A stretch of DNA of 64,000 bases from an uncultured bacterium. GTDB taxonomy: Bacteria > Actinomycetota > Coriobacteriia > Coriobacteriales > Coriobacteriaceae. How positions within the stretch are numbered: the first letter of the stretch is position 1; the number at the start of each line of letters is the position of its first letter. Made by a program: the position numbers and the translations under genes. The notes under the pieces were generated by a model. The model had not been told where the DNA came from and did not search any database. It saw only the letters and a program-made list of their open reading frames with translations. Below are positions 54,509 to 63,425 of the stretch, one piece after another. The stretch is taken from NCBI GenBank assembly GCA_905214425.1, contig CAJMLY010000003.1:1-64000 (forward strand). The letters run 5' to 3'.

Positions 54509-54577
54509 TCATATGCGACTCCGAGCCATATACAGGGCGCGCGCGGCAACGCGGCGAATGTATGTCGTCTGCGGCAT
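54509..54577 (-). CDS. Possible short Arg-rich peptide (leader)
   Basis: A 22-codon frame, starting MPQTTYIRRV and containing five arginines, begins with ATG after an unusually good ribosome site (AAAGGAGGGTG). It lies in the 430-base gap upstream of the second double-cubane gene. No family is recognised, and it may be a leader peptide or chance. The rest of the gap holds a 7-bp inverted repeat (CAACGGT / ACCGTTG, about 54616-54645) and the modC terminator. Confidence 0.25.
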   Translation of the reverse strand: MPQTTYIRRVAARALYMARSRI

Positions 54578-54735
54578 GTGCACACCCTCCTTTACAAGTC
54601 AAGATTAACTATATCAACGGTCATCGACCATGCGAACACCGTTGACATTCGTACGACAGCGTCGTGTGCCGTCGTTTAATAAATTATTATCTTGCTTGAT
54701 AAGAGTTTGTCATTCCCCATTCGGCGAACGGCAAA

Positions 54736-54774
54736 AACAAAGCCGCCGAGGCTTATATCCCCGACGGCATTACC
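54736..54774 (-). terminator. Intrinsic terminator after modC
   Basis: On the minus strand GCCGTCGGGG pairs with CCTCGGCGGC (8 of 10) across a 7-base loop, followed by TTTGTTTTT, immediately past the modC stop codon. Confidence 0.75.
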
Positions 54775-54779
54775 CGGCG

Positions 54780-55850
54780 CTATCGACAAACCAAATGGAT
54801 CCTGCTGGCATCAAAATGCATGCGCAGCGTCTCGCCTGCTTGCGGTAACCCATCCGCTGGTACGCTCACCTTGTTGACCTTCCACTGCAGACGCGTTGGC
54901 GCATCGCCGCGCGGCGCATCCAACAGCACCAGGCGCTCAAAACGCGAATCGCTCACGCGCGCTACGTGCAGGTCGTAGCTGTTGCGACCCCGCTCGGCAC
55001 GGTTGTCCATATGGAAGTAGCTCGCGCGAATGCCCAGGTACGCCACATTATCGGGAACCTCGCGACCCACGTTAAAGGTCATGCCCCAATCGAGCGCCTC
55101 AACTTCCTCGGGCCCGATCTTTCGCGCGCGGCTCGTGTTCTTGCACCCCGTCAGGCGCAGCGCCGCCAGCGTCTGCGGACGGCGGACCACGTCCTCAATG
55201 GAGCCAATCTCCTCAACATGCCCGTTGTGCATCACGCAGATGCGCTCGCACAGGCGGCACGCCTCGTCGATATCGTGACTCACGTAGAGCACGGTGCGGT
55301 TGCATACATCGAACAGGTCGAGCATGTTCTGTTCGAGCGCGCTCTTAAGATAGGAATCGAGTGCGCTCATGGGCTCGTCGAACATAAAGATGCCCGGGTG
55401 CGCCGCCACCATGCGCGCGAGCGCCACGCGCTGCTGCTGGCCGCCCGAGAGGCGCGCGGGATAGCGGTCGGCGAAATCAGCCAGACCGAAAATGCCCAGA
55501 TAACGCTCGGCGAGCTTTTTGCGCGCAGCGGCGTCGCCCACGTCCTTTACACCGGCACATACGTTATCGGCCACCGTCATGTTGGGAAACAGCTGATAGT
55601 TTTGGAACAACAGGGCGCATTTGCGCGCCTGGGGCGACAGGTTGATGCCCGCCGCCGAGTCAAAAAAGGTCACGCCGTTGACGACGATCTTGCCCTCGTC
55701 AGGCGTCTCCACGCCGGCAATGCAGCGCAAGGTGCAGCTCTTACCACATCCGGAGGCACCGAGCAGGGCCACGCGCTCCTCGCCGGCCTCAAGCTGCATG
55801 TCGAGCATAAACCCGGGATAGCGCTTTTTGATATCCAGAACAAGCGACAT
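54780..55850 (-). CDS. modC: Molybdate ABC transporter ATPase
   Basis: A 356-residue ATPase with Walker A GASGCGKS (about 31-38), Q-loop (LLFQNYQLFPNM), signature LSGGQQQRV and Walker B IFMFDEPMSALD. The C-terminal part (about 235-356) is a TOBE-like region as in ModC and sulfate-type ATPases, possibly sensing oxyanion. It lies three bases after modB in a modA-modB-modC series next to moeA and mogA, which makes molybdate the likely substrate over sulfate. Confidence 0.88.
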   Translation of the reverse strand: MSLVLDIKKRYPGFMLDMQLEAGEERVALLGASGCGKSCTLRCIAGVETPDEGKIVVNGVTFFDSAAGINLSPQARKCALLFQNYQLFPNMTVADNVCAGVKDVGDAAARKKLAERYLGIFGLADFADRYPARLSGGQQQRVALARMVAAHPGIFMFDEPMSALDSYLKSALEQNMLDLFDVCNRTVLYVSHDIDEACRLCERICVMHNGHVEEIGSIEDVVRRPQTLAALRLTGCKNTSRARKIGPEEVEALDWGMTFNVGREVPDNVAYLGIRASYFHMDNRAERGRNSYDLHVARVSDSRFERLVLLDAPRGDAPTRLQWKVNKVSVPADGLPQAGETLRMHFDASRIHLVCR

Positions 55851-55853
55851 GGC

Positions 55854-57296
55854 TTATCGACCTCCCTTCGAGACGGCATCATCGCGCATGAGCTCGGCCA
55901 GCGCTTCGCGATCGATACGCAGTGCATCGCCGCCGACCGGGTCGAGCGAATCGGTCTGGCCGCCCAGCTGCTTGGCCTGCTTGCGCTCCGCACGGGAGAG
56001 ACCACGCTCGCGATACTTTTGCGAATGCGCCGTGTACATGTTGATGAATAGGATGACCAGGAAGCTGAACGCGATTACGACCACGACCCAAAAGAGGGCC
56101 ACCGACGTATTGCCGCCCATCCACTCAAAGTAAATCGCAATGGGAATGGTCTGCGTAATACCGGCGTAGTTGCCCGCAAAGAACAGCGTGCAGCCAAACT
56201 CGCCCATCGCGCGGGCAAAGGCGAGCACCGTGCCGGCGGCGATGGAGGGCCAGCCGAGCGGCATCATGAGCTTGGCAAAGATGCGACGTTCGGACCATCC
56301 CAAGGTTCGCGCGGCGTCGAGCATCTGCGTATCGAGGCTCTCGAAGGCACCGAGCGCCGTACGGTAGACCAGGGGAAACGACACCACCACGGCAGATATC
56401 ACCGCCGCGGGCCACGTAAAGACGATCGAGACGCCGTGCGCGATCAGCCACTGGCCCACCCCGGTCGATCGACCAAACAACATGAGGAGCAGAAAGCCGC
56501 AGACCGTGGGCGGCAGCACCATAGGGATGGTAAAGGCCGAGTCGAGCAGGCCCTTGATGCGACTCGAGGTACCCATAGTCTTCCACGCGGCGAACAGGCC
56601 CAGCGCCAAAGAGATCAACAGGGCAAGGCCGCTCGTTTTTACGGACACCCAAAACGGTCGATAGTCGATGTCGCCTAAAAAGGAGGCCAGTGAGGTCAAG
56701 GGGCCCTGCTCATCCCGCAACACGACAGACGATGCTTCTACCATTTGAGCGCTATCAAGCCAACGCGCGCCGCCCTTGGCATCACCCGAGGCTGATGCAA
56801 TCACCACATAGCGGTCCCCATCCGCACCGCGCTCGTCAAAGCCATAGGTATACCCACCGGCATCAAACGTTGTTTCCGCCGTGACATACCAAGGAAGATC
56901 CACGTCCCCTAACTGCGCACCCCCCATGCAGTTTGCGCTGTCGAGCTTACAGACGAGGGCCTTGAGACCCGATACGCACTCGTTGTCCTGCGGATCCAAT
57001 CCATACTTCTCGACCGCCTTGGGCGATATCCACACCACAACGCGATCGGCAGCAGGCGCCACTACAAGGTCCACGTCCTCGTCAACGGGAAACCGGTAGC
57101 CCTCAGGCTGGCCCTCCATGGCACGAGCGGTCCCCTTGGCCAACCGCTCAAAACCCTCGATCCCATAGGAAAGCCCATGAGCGGTTGCAGCAACCTGGGC
57201 CCCGTCCTCAGCGTCCCTAGCAAACGCAAATCCCGGCACCCAGCAAAGCGCGAAGGTCAAAGCACAGGCGACAAGCATGCGGAATCTATTAAGCAC
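55854..57296 (-). CDS. modB: Molybdate ABC transporter permease with extra N-terminal extracytoplasmic domain
   Basis: A 480-residue protein, about twice the length of typical ModB (near 230). Residues 1-27 look like a signal peptide. About 28-205 form an extra extracytoplasmic segment that I do not recognise, with three cysteines (about 107, 116, 123). From about 214 a standard ModB permease begins, including the inner-membrane loop AARTLGWSERRIFAKLMMPLGWPSI. A C-terminal cytoplasmic tail of about 50 residues follows. The GTG at 57296 has GGAG seven bases upstream. The extra domain may assist oxyanion capture. Confidence 0.85.
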   Translation of the reverse strand: MLNRFRMLVACALTFALCWVPGFAFARDAEDGAQVAATAHGLSYGIEGFERLAKGTARAMEGQPEGYRFPVDEDVDLVVAPAADRVVVWISPKAVEKYGLDPQDNECVSGLKALVCKLDSANCMGGAQLGDVDLPWYVTAETTFDAGGYTYGFDERGADGDRYVVIASASGDAKGGARWLDSAQMVEASSVVLRDEQGPLTSLASFLGDIDYRPFWVSVKTSGLALLISLALGLFAAWKTMGTSSRIKGLLDSAFTIPMVLPPTVCGFLLLMLFGRSTGVGQWLIAHGVSIVFTWPAAVISAVVVSFPLVYRTALGAFESLDTQMLDAARTLGWSERRIFAKLMMPLGWPSIAAGTVLAFARAMGEFGCTLFFAGNYAGITQTIPIAIYFEWMGGNTSVALFWVVVVIAFSFLVILFINMYTAHSQKYRERGLSRAERKQAKQLGGQTDSLDPVGGDALRIDREALAELMRDDAVSKGGR

Positions 57297-57364
57297 GAAA
57301 AGCTCCAAGCGAATACAAGGACGGAGTGAAACACAAAACGATGGAATTATCGCGCCAAGCCGCA

Positions 57365-58237
57365 CTACGCGGAAAGCTCAAAGCCGTACTTAGCCCAAAT
57401 CTTCTGGGCTTTCTTGTTGGTCAGGCAGAAGTCGATGAACGCCATGGCCTCGTCGGCATGCTCGGAGCTATCGGCGACAGCGCCGGGATACACGATGGGC
57501 TTGTGCGAGTCCTCGGGGCACACGAAGGCCTCCTCGATGCCGTCGTAGCGGAAGATATCGGAGCTGTAGACAAAACCTGCCACGCAGTCGCCTGTAGAGA
57601 CGTAAGAAGCAGCGGTGCCGACCTTGTCGGCCAGTGCTACCTTGTCGGCGAGCTCGGGCGCGTACTCGCCGTCGTCGCCCTCGGTGCCGGTATAGAGGCC
57701 CACGGAAGCCAGCGCCTGGTTGGCGTACTTGCCGGCAGGAACGGTCTTAGCGTCGCCGATGGCGATCTTGCCGTCCAGGTTCGCGACGTCAGCGATGGTC
57801 TCAACCTTGGTGTCGGAGCCCTCGGCACGAATGATCACAAGGTCGTTGACGAACATGTCCTCACGCGCGTCAGCGGCGACGAGCTCGGCGGCCTCGGCGT
57901 CGTCCATGGTGCCCTTGGAGGCAGTGATGAGCACGTCGACGGCGGCACCGGCACGCATCTGCTCGACGAGGTCGCCAGAGCCCTTAAACTGCGTATCGGC
58001 AAAGGTAGTGCCGGTCTGGTCGGTGTAGAGCTCCTGAACCTCGGGCAGAGCCTTCTCGAGCGAGTTGGCGGCAAAGACCTGCAGCTCGACAGCCTTCTTG
58101 GACGAAATCTTGGCGGAGCCGGCATCGGAGCCAGTCGGCTCAGACGTCTTGTGGCCGGAGCAGCCGGCAAGTCCAAGGCCAGCAGCGGCGACAGCAGAAA
58201 GCGAGACGAATCCGCGGCGAGAAACCATATCGAACAT
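57365..58237 (-). CDS. modA: Molybdate-binding lipoprotein
   Basis: A 290-residue extracytoplasmic binding protein. The N-terminus has a twin-arginine pair (SRRGFV) and lipobox LAGC with C26. The mature part has ModA-type sequence: LQVFAANSLEKALPEV, FKGSGDLVEQMRAGAAVDVLITAS and the GDAKTVPAGKYA region. AAAGGG precedes ATG 58237. It opens the modABC unit and has a TATAAT box within a palindrome upstream. Confidence 0.92.
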   Translation of the reverse strand: MFDMVSRRGFVSLSAVAAAGLGLAGCSGHKTSEPTGSDAGSAKISSKKAVELQVFAANSLEKALPEVQELYTDQTGTTFADTQFKGSGDLVEQMRAGAAVDVLITASKGTMDDAEAAELVAADAREDMFVNDLVIIRAEGSDTKVETIADVANLDGKIAIGDAKTVPAGKYANQALASVGLYTGTEGDDGEYAPELADKVALADKVGTAASYVSTGDCVAGFVYSSDIFRYDGIEEAFVCPEDSHKPIVYPGAVADSSEHADEAMAFIDFCLTNKKAQKIWAKYGFELSA

Positions 58238-58283
58238 GTTCAACCCTTTCGGACCTTGTGCCCGGGTACCCCACCGCGGACTT

Positions 58284-58339
58284 TAATCTGTAATCAGATT
58301 ATACTTCTGCGCGAATAATGATAGTGAGAATTTATTCTC
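58284..58339 (-). promoter_or_regulatory. Putative modA promoter with two palindromes
   Basis: TATAAT (minus strand, 58303-58298) overlaps the palindrome TAATCTG-TAAT-CAGATTA (58284-58301). A second palindrome GAGAA-TTTA-TTCTC lies at 58326-58339. A repressor sensing molybdate is plausible, but the sequences do not match the E. coli ModE site and no modE is in the window. Confidence 0.5.
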
Positions 58340-58440
58340 GCCAGAGAATATAGTTTCAAGTTACCATGCACCTCGGCGTCGATTCGGCGGAAAACAATAG
58401 CGGAGCGACCGATGAGGTCGCCCCGCCGCAGGTAAACCGC

Positions 58441-58920
58441 CTAGTTGGTATGTCCGCCGCCCGCTGTCATCTGAGCCGCATGCTCCAGCTGGTCCGCTAT
58501 GGCCTCCCAGCTTTCGCGGGCGGCCTTCGTAGAACCGGGAAAGTTTACGACAAGTGTATGACCTCGTTGCATGCACACGGCGCGCGAGAGCATGGCGCGG
58601 CGCGTCTTGGCCATGGAGTACGCACGGATTGCCTCGGCAATACCCGGCACATCGCGGTCGCAGACGGCGCGCGTCGCCTCGGGCGTCACATCGCGCATCG
58701 AAAGACCCGTGCCGCCGCAGGTGAGCACGACATTGGCGTGGCACTCATCGGCGGCTTCCACAATGGCATCACCGATCTCGCTGGCGTCGTCGCGCACGAC
58801 CACATGTGAGGCGACCGTCCAGCCCTGCGTCTCGATAAGTTCCTCGAGTGCGGCTCCAGCCTCGTCCTGGGCAAGATCGCGCGTATCCGAGCACGTCACG
58901 ATCGAAATCTTCAACTCCAT
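58441..58920 (-). CDS. mogA: Molybdopterin adenylyltransferase (MogA/MoaB family)
   Basis: A 159-residue protein of the MoaB/MogA fold that adenylates molybdopterin before molybdenum insertion. The motifs ISIVTCSDTRD at the start, LTCGGTGLSMRDVTPEA and VNFPGSTKAARES are characteristic. AGGAGG precedes ATG 58920. It starts ten bases after moeA and precedes the modABC genes on the same strand. Confidence 0.92.
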   Translation of the reverse strand: MELKISIVTCSDTRDLAQDEAGAALEELIETQGWTVASHVVVRDDASEIGDAIVEAADECHANVVLTCGGTGLSMRDVTPEATRAVCDRDVPGIAEAIRAYSMAKTRRAMLSRAVCMQRGHTLVVNFPGSTKAARESWEAIADQLEHAAQMTAGGGHTN

Positions 58921-58930
58921 AGTCTTCCTC

Positions 58931-60193
58931 CTATAGCACCGTGCCCTCGGGCAGGTCGACACGCACGACATCCACGACGTCGCCCGCCTTGAGCTCGCAC
59001 GGTCCTTCGTCAATACGCAGCAGGCAGTTGGCCCGCTGCATCGTGCCGAGCAGCGCCGAGTTCTGCGTCTTAGCCTCGGTCACCAACAACTCACCGGTCT
59101 CGGGGTCGCGCAAAACCGTGGCGCGATCGAAGAAGCGTCGGTCCTGGCGCTTCTTCACGCCGTGTGTGAGCGTCGCCTGCTGCACGGGACGCACGCCCTC
59201 GGCAAAGCCGCGCATCTTGCGAATCGCCGGGCGGGCGAGCATCTCAAAGCCCACATACGCCGCCGCGGGATTGCCCGAAAGCCCCAAATATGACTTGTCC
59301 CCAAGCAAACCAAACGTGATGGCCTTGCCCGGACGCATCGAGATGCGATCGAACAGCACCTCGCCCTCGCGCCTGACCAGCGCCGTCACATAGTCGTAAT
59401 CGCCCGAAGAGGCGCCGCCGCTCGTAATGACAAAGTCGCACTCCTGCACGGCACGATGAACCAGCTCGGCAATCGCCTGCTCATCATCGGGCGCAATGCC
59501 AAAGAACACAGGGTCGGCGCCGGCATCGAGTGCCTCGGCCATTAACGCCGAGGAGTTGGAATCGCGAATCTGCCCGCGCGCCGGCAGCTCACCCGGCGCG
59601 ACCAGCTCCGTGCCCAGCGAGATAATGCCCACGCGCGGAGCGGCATGGACCTTCACGCTCGCGTAACCGGCGCTTGCCAGCAGGCCGGCGCCGGCCGGAG
59701 CCACAACCTCACCGGCGTGCATCACGACGTCGCCGGCATGGGCCTCCTCGGCGGCAGAGCGAATGTTCTCCCCCACCTTGGCCGGCGCCGAGAACCTCAC
59801 ACGCGAGCCCTCGTTGCCGTCACCGTCGAGCACATCGACGATCTCGTATTTCACCACGGCATCGGCACCTTCGGGTACCGGCGCACCCGTCATGATGCGG
59901 ACCGTCTCGCCCGCGCCGATTACGCCCTCAAACACATGTCCCGCAGCCTCGTGTCCGATAACGTCGAGCGTCACCGGCGCCTCGCCAGACGCCTGCGCCA
60001 AGTCCGCCGAGCGCACGGCATATCCGTCCATAGCACTGTTAGCAAACGGCGAGATGTCGATGTCGGCCACCGCGTCCTCGGCCAAGGGAAGACCGGTGGC
60101 CTGCCACACGGGAATCTCGACGAGATCGGTCGGAGCAACGTGCGACAGAACAATCGACTGCGCGTCCTCCAGCGGAATGAGTTTCTCTGCCAT
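58931..60193 (-). CDS. moeA: Molybdopterin molybdenumtransferase
   Basis: A 420-residue enzyme inserting molybdenum into adenylated molybdopterin. Domain order is typical: N-terminal DISPFANSAMDGYAV, a lid domain with TGAPVPEGADAVV, the MogA-like domain (GQIRDSNSSAL, TSGGASSGDYDYV, MRPGKAITFG, LSGNPAAAYVGFE), then the C-terminal barrel. ATG 60193 follows AAGAGGTGCAT. It is divergent from the CLC gene and leads the moeA-mogA-modABC series. Confidence 0.95.
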   Translation of the reverse strand: MAEKLIPLEDAQSIVLSHVAPTDLVEIPVWQATGLPLAEDAVADIDISPFANSAMDGYAVRSADLAQASGEAPVTLDVIGHEAAGHVFEGVIGAGETVRIMTGAPVPEGADAVVKYEIVDVLDGDGNEGSRVRFSAPAKVGENIRSAAEEAHAGDVVMHAGEVVAPAGAGLLASAGYASVKVHAAPRVGIISLGTELVAPGELPARGQIRDSNSSALMAEALDAGADPVFFGIAPDDEQAIAELVHRAVQECDFVITSGGASSGDYDYVTALVRREGEVLFDRISMRPGKAITFGLLGDKSYLGLSGNPAAAYVGFEMLARPAIRKMRGFAEGVRPVQQATLTHGVKKRQDRRFFDRATVLRDPETGELLVTEAKTQNSALLGTMQRANCLLRIDEGPCELKAGDVVDVVRVDLPEGTVL

Positions 60194-60403
60194 ATGCACC
60201 TCTTAATGCCACGGCGCACAACAGGGGCGCCGATTCTTTATGCTTGTCTCAGTATAATCCCCCGACGCACGACCGCGACTTGGCCTGTACCCGCAAATAC
60301 ACCTGTCGGCCGCAAGCCACGAAACAGAATCGAAACCAACCCACCGGCTCGTCGCGTTTACCGCGTTTTATAATGCTTGCGTTGCAACCTAAAAGAGGAA
60401 CGT

Positions 60404-61825
60404 ATGACTCATAACGACAAACCCGAAAGCGCAAACGAGACGCAAGACCATCCCCAGCCGCTCGACGACGGCGGCTTTTTCTCCCTGAACGACGTCATCA
60501 CGGCAGGCAGGCATCAACTTACCCGCTCCGAGCATCTCTTGGCTGCCGACACGCGCCGCAACGCCCGCAACCTACTCGCGAGCGCCAAGTTGCTCATACT
60601 CGTCGTCATCGTCTCGCTTGCCATGGGCGTTGCCGCTTGGGCGTTTTTGGCCTCGTTGAATATCGCGACCGACTATCGCGAGCACCATGCGTGGATTTAC
60701 GCGCTTCTTCCCGTTGTGGGCGTTGCCACCGCATGGGTGTACAAAAACCACGGTCTTGCCGCCAAACGCGGTAACAACTTGGTCATCGACTCCGCTCTGG
60801 GCACCCGCCTCATCCATATGCGCATGGCCGTCCTCACCTTCGTCTGCTCCACGCTCACGCACCTAACGGGCGGATCGGCCGGTCGCGAGGGAGCTGCGGT
60901 GCAGATTGGCGGCACCATCGCCAGCAACATCTCGAGCCTCGCCCACCTCAAAAAGCATGACCACCACGACCTCATGCTCGCCGGCATCTCGTCGGCCTTT
61001 GGCGCCGTATTTGGCTCGCCCCTTGCCGGAGCTTTCTTTGGCATGGAGATGTGCTTTATCGGCAAGATCGACTACACGGCGGGCATCTACTGCCTGGTCG
61101 CCTCGTTTACCGGCTACTTTACATCACTCGCCCTGGGTACCGAGTACGAGGCGAATGTTATCGCCAGCGTTCCCGCCATGACGCCCAAAACGGTCATCAT
61201 CGTTGTTACCAGCGCCATTATCTTCGGTCTGACGGCACGCCTCTTTGCCTGGTCGGTTCGAACCGTCAAGAGCCTGTACGGTCGCTTTATCACCAATTAC
61301 CTTGTTCGCGCACTTATAGGCGCACTCGTGGTTTTGGCCGCCTATGCCCTCCTCGACGCCTGGGGCTACGCCGGCCTTTCCACGTGGCTTTCGGGCGCCG
61401 GATTTGCAGGCAACACCACCCTGGCGGACGCAGCCATCAAGTTGGTCGTCACAGCGCTTACCCTGGGCGCGGGCTTCCAAGGCGGCGAGGTCACGCCCCT
61501 GTTTGGCATCGGTGCGGCACTCGGTGGCTGGATCGGTTGCCTTACCGGGCTCGACCCCAGTTTTCTGGCGGCTCTCGGCATGCTCGGTGTGTTCTGCGCC
61601 GGCCTCAACGTGCCCATCACCACCTGCATGATGGCCATCGACCTGTTCCACGGCACGGCCGCCGGGTTCTTTGTCATCGTGGCCTTTATCAGCTATCTCG
61701 CCGGCGGACACCGCGGCGTGTACCCCGCCCAGCGCATCATCTCACCCAAGCGCCGTTCGCTTATTGTGGATGAGGGCGGTACGGTAGCGGATGCTATCGA
61801 GCGCCACAACGACCTGATAGAGTAG
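60404..61825 (+). CDS. CLC-family anion carrier, possibly fluoride type
   Basis: A 473-residue CLC membrane protein with about 50 cytoplasmic N-terminal residues. The usual chloride-selectivity motif GSGIP is replaced by RGNNLVI. The second motif is GSAGREGAAVQIGG with the gating glutamate, and the third is FQGGEVTPLFGIGA. These substitutions resemble the CLC-F fluoride/proton antiporters, which lack the chloride-coordinating serine. I looked for a fluoride riboswitch upstream and did not find one. AGAGGAACGT precedes ATG 60404; the TTG-started longer frame is less likely. Confidence 0.82.
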   Translation: MTHNDKPESANETQDHPQPLDDGGFFSLNDVITAGRHQLTRSEHLLAADTRRNARNLLASAKLLILVVIVSLAMGVAAWAFLASLNIATDYREHHAWIYALLPVVGVATAWVYKNHGLAAKRGNNLVIDSALGTRLIHMRMAVLTFVCSTLTHLTGGSAGREGAAVQIGGTIASNISSLAHLKKHDHHDLMLAGISSAFGAVFGSPLAGAFFGMEMCFIGKIDYTAGIYCLVASFTGYFTSLALGTEYEANVIASVPAMTPKTVIIVVTSAIIFGLTARLFAWSVRTVKSLYGRFITNYLVRALIGALVVLAAYALLDAWGYAGLSTWLSGAGFAGNTTLADAAIKLVVTALTLGAGFQGGEVTPLFGIGAALGGWIGCLTGLDPSFLAALGMLGVFCAGLNVPITTCMMAIDLFHGTAAGFFVIVAFISYLAGGHRGVYPAQRIISPKRRSLIVDEGGTVADAIERHNDLIE

Positions 61826-61911
61826 ATGTAATAATCGCCGTGCAGCCACAATCAGGGGCAATTCGACCTGAGTGCGACCGCACCGTCATGCCACACGCCG
61901 GGAGTCGCCCC

Positions 61912-62874
61912 ATGCACGCAACTGATTTTGGTCGCACGCTCATCATCGCCAATCCTGCCGCCCAGTCGGGCGCCGCGCATGAGGTTGCCGAACGCCTGCA
62001 ACGCTTTTTGGATATGACCGCGCGCGCATCCCAGTTTGACTTGGTGCTGACCGAGCGCATGGGGCATGCCAAGGAGCTGGCCGCCCAGGCAACGGGCTAC
62101 CGCACTGTTATCGCCCTTGGCGGCGACGGCGTGATTCACGAGGTCGTCAACGGGCTTATGACGCAAAAGGAAGACGCCCGCCCTGCTCTTGCCATCCTAC
62201 CCGTGGGTTCCGGCAACGATTTTGCCCAAACGCTCGGTATCGAAGATTTCTCCGGCAAGGATTTTGGCGCGCTGCTCACCTGCGAGCTGCAGCGTCAGGA
62301 CATCGGGCGCATTCGCTCGTGGAGCCCTGCGAGCGGCAGCGGCGAGGCTACCGTTGAGTACTACGACCAGACGCTTTCGATCGGCATCGATGCCGCCATC
62401 GGCCTTGGCACCACCGAGCTGCGCAAAAAGACCGGCTTGACGGGCGCTCCGCTCTACACCCTCTCGGGACTTGAGCAGTTTGGCCTACGCTATCGCAACT
62501 ACCCCATGACAGTCAGCTTTGACGGCGCGCCCGCCGAGCGCGTGAGGGCGATCATCATGGCGATTCAGCTGGGCCCCACGTATGGCTCGGGCTATCGCAT
62601 CTGCCCCGATGCCGACCCCTGTGACGGTATATTCGACGTCTGCTACGCCTGCGGCCCCGTTCCGCGCGCGGTCGCGCTTCCCATGTTCCTTTCGGCCAAA
62701 GATGGCCACCACACCAAGCTGCCACCGGTTCGCATGCGCCGCTGTCGCCATGCCGAGCTTACCTTTGAGGAGCCCGACTACCCCATCCAGGCCGACGGCG
62801 AGCCCATCGTCGCCTCGCGCATCGAGGTCGACGTCCTCGCCGGCGCCCTCCACGTCTGGCACCCCACCCGCTAG
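61912..62874 (+). CDS. Diacylglycerol kinase catalytic-domain lipid kinase
   Basis: A 320-residue protein of the DagK/YegS/sphingosine-kinase-like family. Visible motifs are LIIANPAAQSG, the nucleotide-binding VIALGGDGVIHEVVNG and ILPVGSGNDFA. The second half is the beta-sandwich domain (YQLTLSIGIDAAIG-like YDQTLSIGIDAA, then PIQADGEPI). The lipid substrate is unknown; phospholipid recycling is the usual role. The ATG at 61912 follows GGGAG; an ATG at 61888 is an alternative. It follows the CLC gene on the same strand. Confidence 0.88.
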   Translation: MHATDFGRTLIIANPAAQSGAAHEVAERLQRFLDMTARASQFDLVLTERMGHAKELAAQATGYRTVIALGGDGVIHEVVNGLMTQKEDARPALAILPVGSGNDFAQTLGIEDFSGKDFGALLTCELQRQDIGRIRSWSPASGSGEATVEYYDQTLSIGIDAAIGLGTTELRKKTGLTGAPLYTLSGLEQFGLRYRNYPMTVSFDGAPAERVRAIIMAIQLGPTYGSGYRICPDADPCDGIFDVCYACGPVPRAVALPMFLSAKDGHHTKLPPVRMRRCRHAELTFEEPDYPIQADGEPIVASRIEVDVLAGALHVWHPTR

Positions 62875-62882
62875 CCCCACCT

Positions 62883-62952
62883 AAGTTGCGGTGAAATAGG
62901 GACTGTTTATGCAGCTAAAGCCGCAAAACAGTCCCTATTTCACCGCAACTTA
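62883..62952. repeat. Inverted repeat IR-A, copy 6 (compensated variant)
   Basis: Arms TAAGTTGCGGTGAAATAGGG and CCCTATTTCACCGCAACTTA, extended by ACTGTTT / AAACAGT. The usual TACGG is TAGGG here and the opposite arm has changed to CCCTA, keeping the stem perfect. It lies between the convergent 3' ends of the lipid kinase and release-factor-like genes. Confidence 0.88.
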
Positions 62953-62961
62953 TTGATAAGA

Positions 62962-63342
62962 TCATTCCTCCCCGCCCAGCTTGCGACGGTTGGCCTTTTT
63001 AATGGCGTTGAAGCGTTTGTCGTTGAGCCTGCGCTGGCGAGAGCGTTGAGGCACCTTGGTCTTTACGCGTCGGCGCGGCGGACGGCCACGACGCTCAAGC
63101 TCTGCCCTCAGCTTACGCAGGCAGCTCGCACGATTCTGAAACTGACTACGGCTCTCGCGCGCCGTCACGACAATCCCCGTGGGCCCATGTTTCATGCGCA
63201 CAGCAGAGTCCGTCGTGTTGACGCCTTGTCCGCCCGGACCCGTCGCGCGAAACACCTGCACCTCGCAATCGCGCGCCAACTCCTCGGCCGACATCTCGGC
63301 ATAGCGCGCATACTCGCGCCACCCCATCTTGTTCTCATCCAT
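62962..63342 (-). CDS. Release-factor-like peptidyl-tRNA hydrolase (ArfB/YaeJ-type)
   Basis: A 126-residue protein consisting of an RF-1 class catalytic domain with the GGQ motif (ATGPGGQGVN, near residues 31-40) and a basic C-terminal tail (about 80-126) rich in Arg and Lys. It lacks the codon-recognition domains of RF1 and RF2. ArfB-type proteins rescue stalled ribosomes by inserting the basic tail in the mRNA channel; the tail here fits. The RFH group is an alternative. GGGGAGGTG precedes ATG 63342. Confidence 0.82.
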   Translation of the reverse strand: MDENKMGWREYARYAEMSAEELARDCEVQVFRATGPGGQGVNTTDSAVRMKHGPTGIVVTARESRSQFQNRASCLRKLRAELERRGRPPRRRVKTKVPQRSRQRRLNDKRFNAIKKANRRKLGGEE

Positions 63343-63367
63343 ATCAACACCTCCCCTCATACAAAAA

Positions 63368-63398
63368 ATGTGACAAAGGGACGGTCCCTTTGTCACAT
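63368..63398. repeat. Perfect palindrome of the TGTGxCAAAGGGAC type, copy 2
   Basis: ATGTGACAAAGGGAC (63368-63382) and GTCCCTTTGTCACAT (63384-63398) are perfectly complementary with a single central base. It lies between xpt and the release-factor-like gene. Compare 1196-1228, where C/G replaces A/T at the fifth core position of each arm. Confidence 0.85.
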
Positions 63399-63425
63399 CG
63401 CATACCAATCGCTTGTGTTGCGCGC

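Noticed and set aside
54342..54602. An 86-codon minus-strand frame overlapping the start of the second double-cubane gene
   Set aside because: No ribosome site or recognisable domain, and it overlaps a well-supported start codon.
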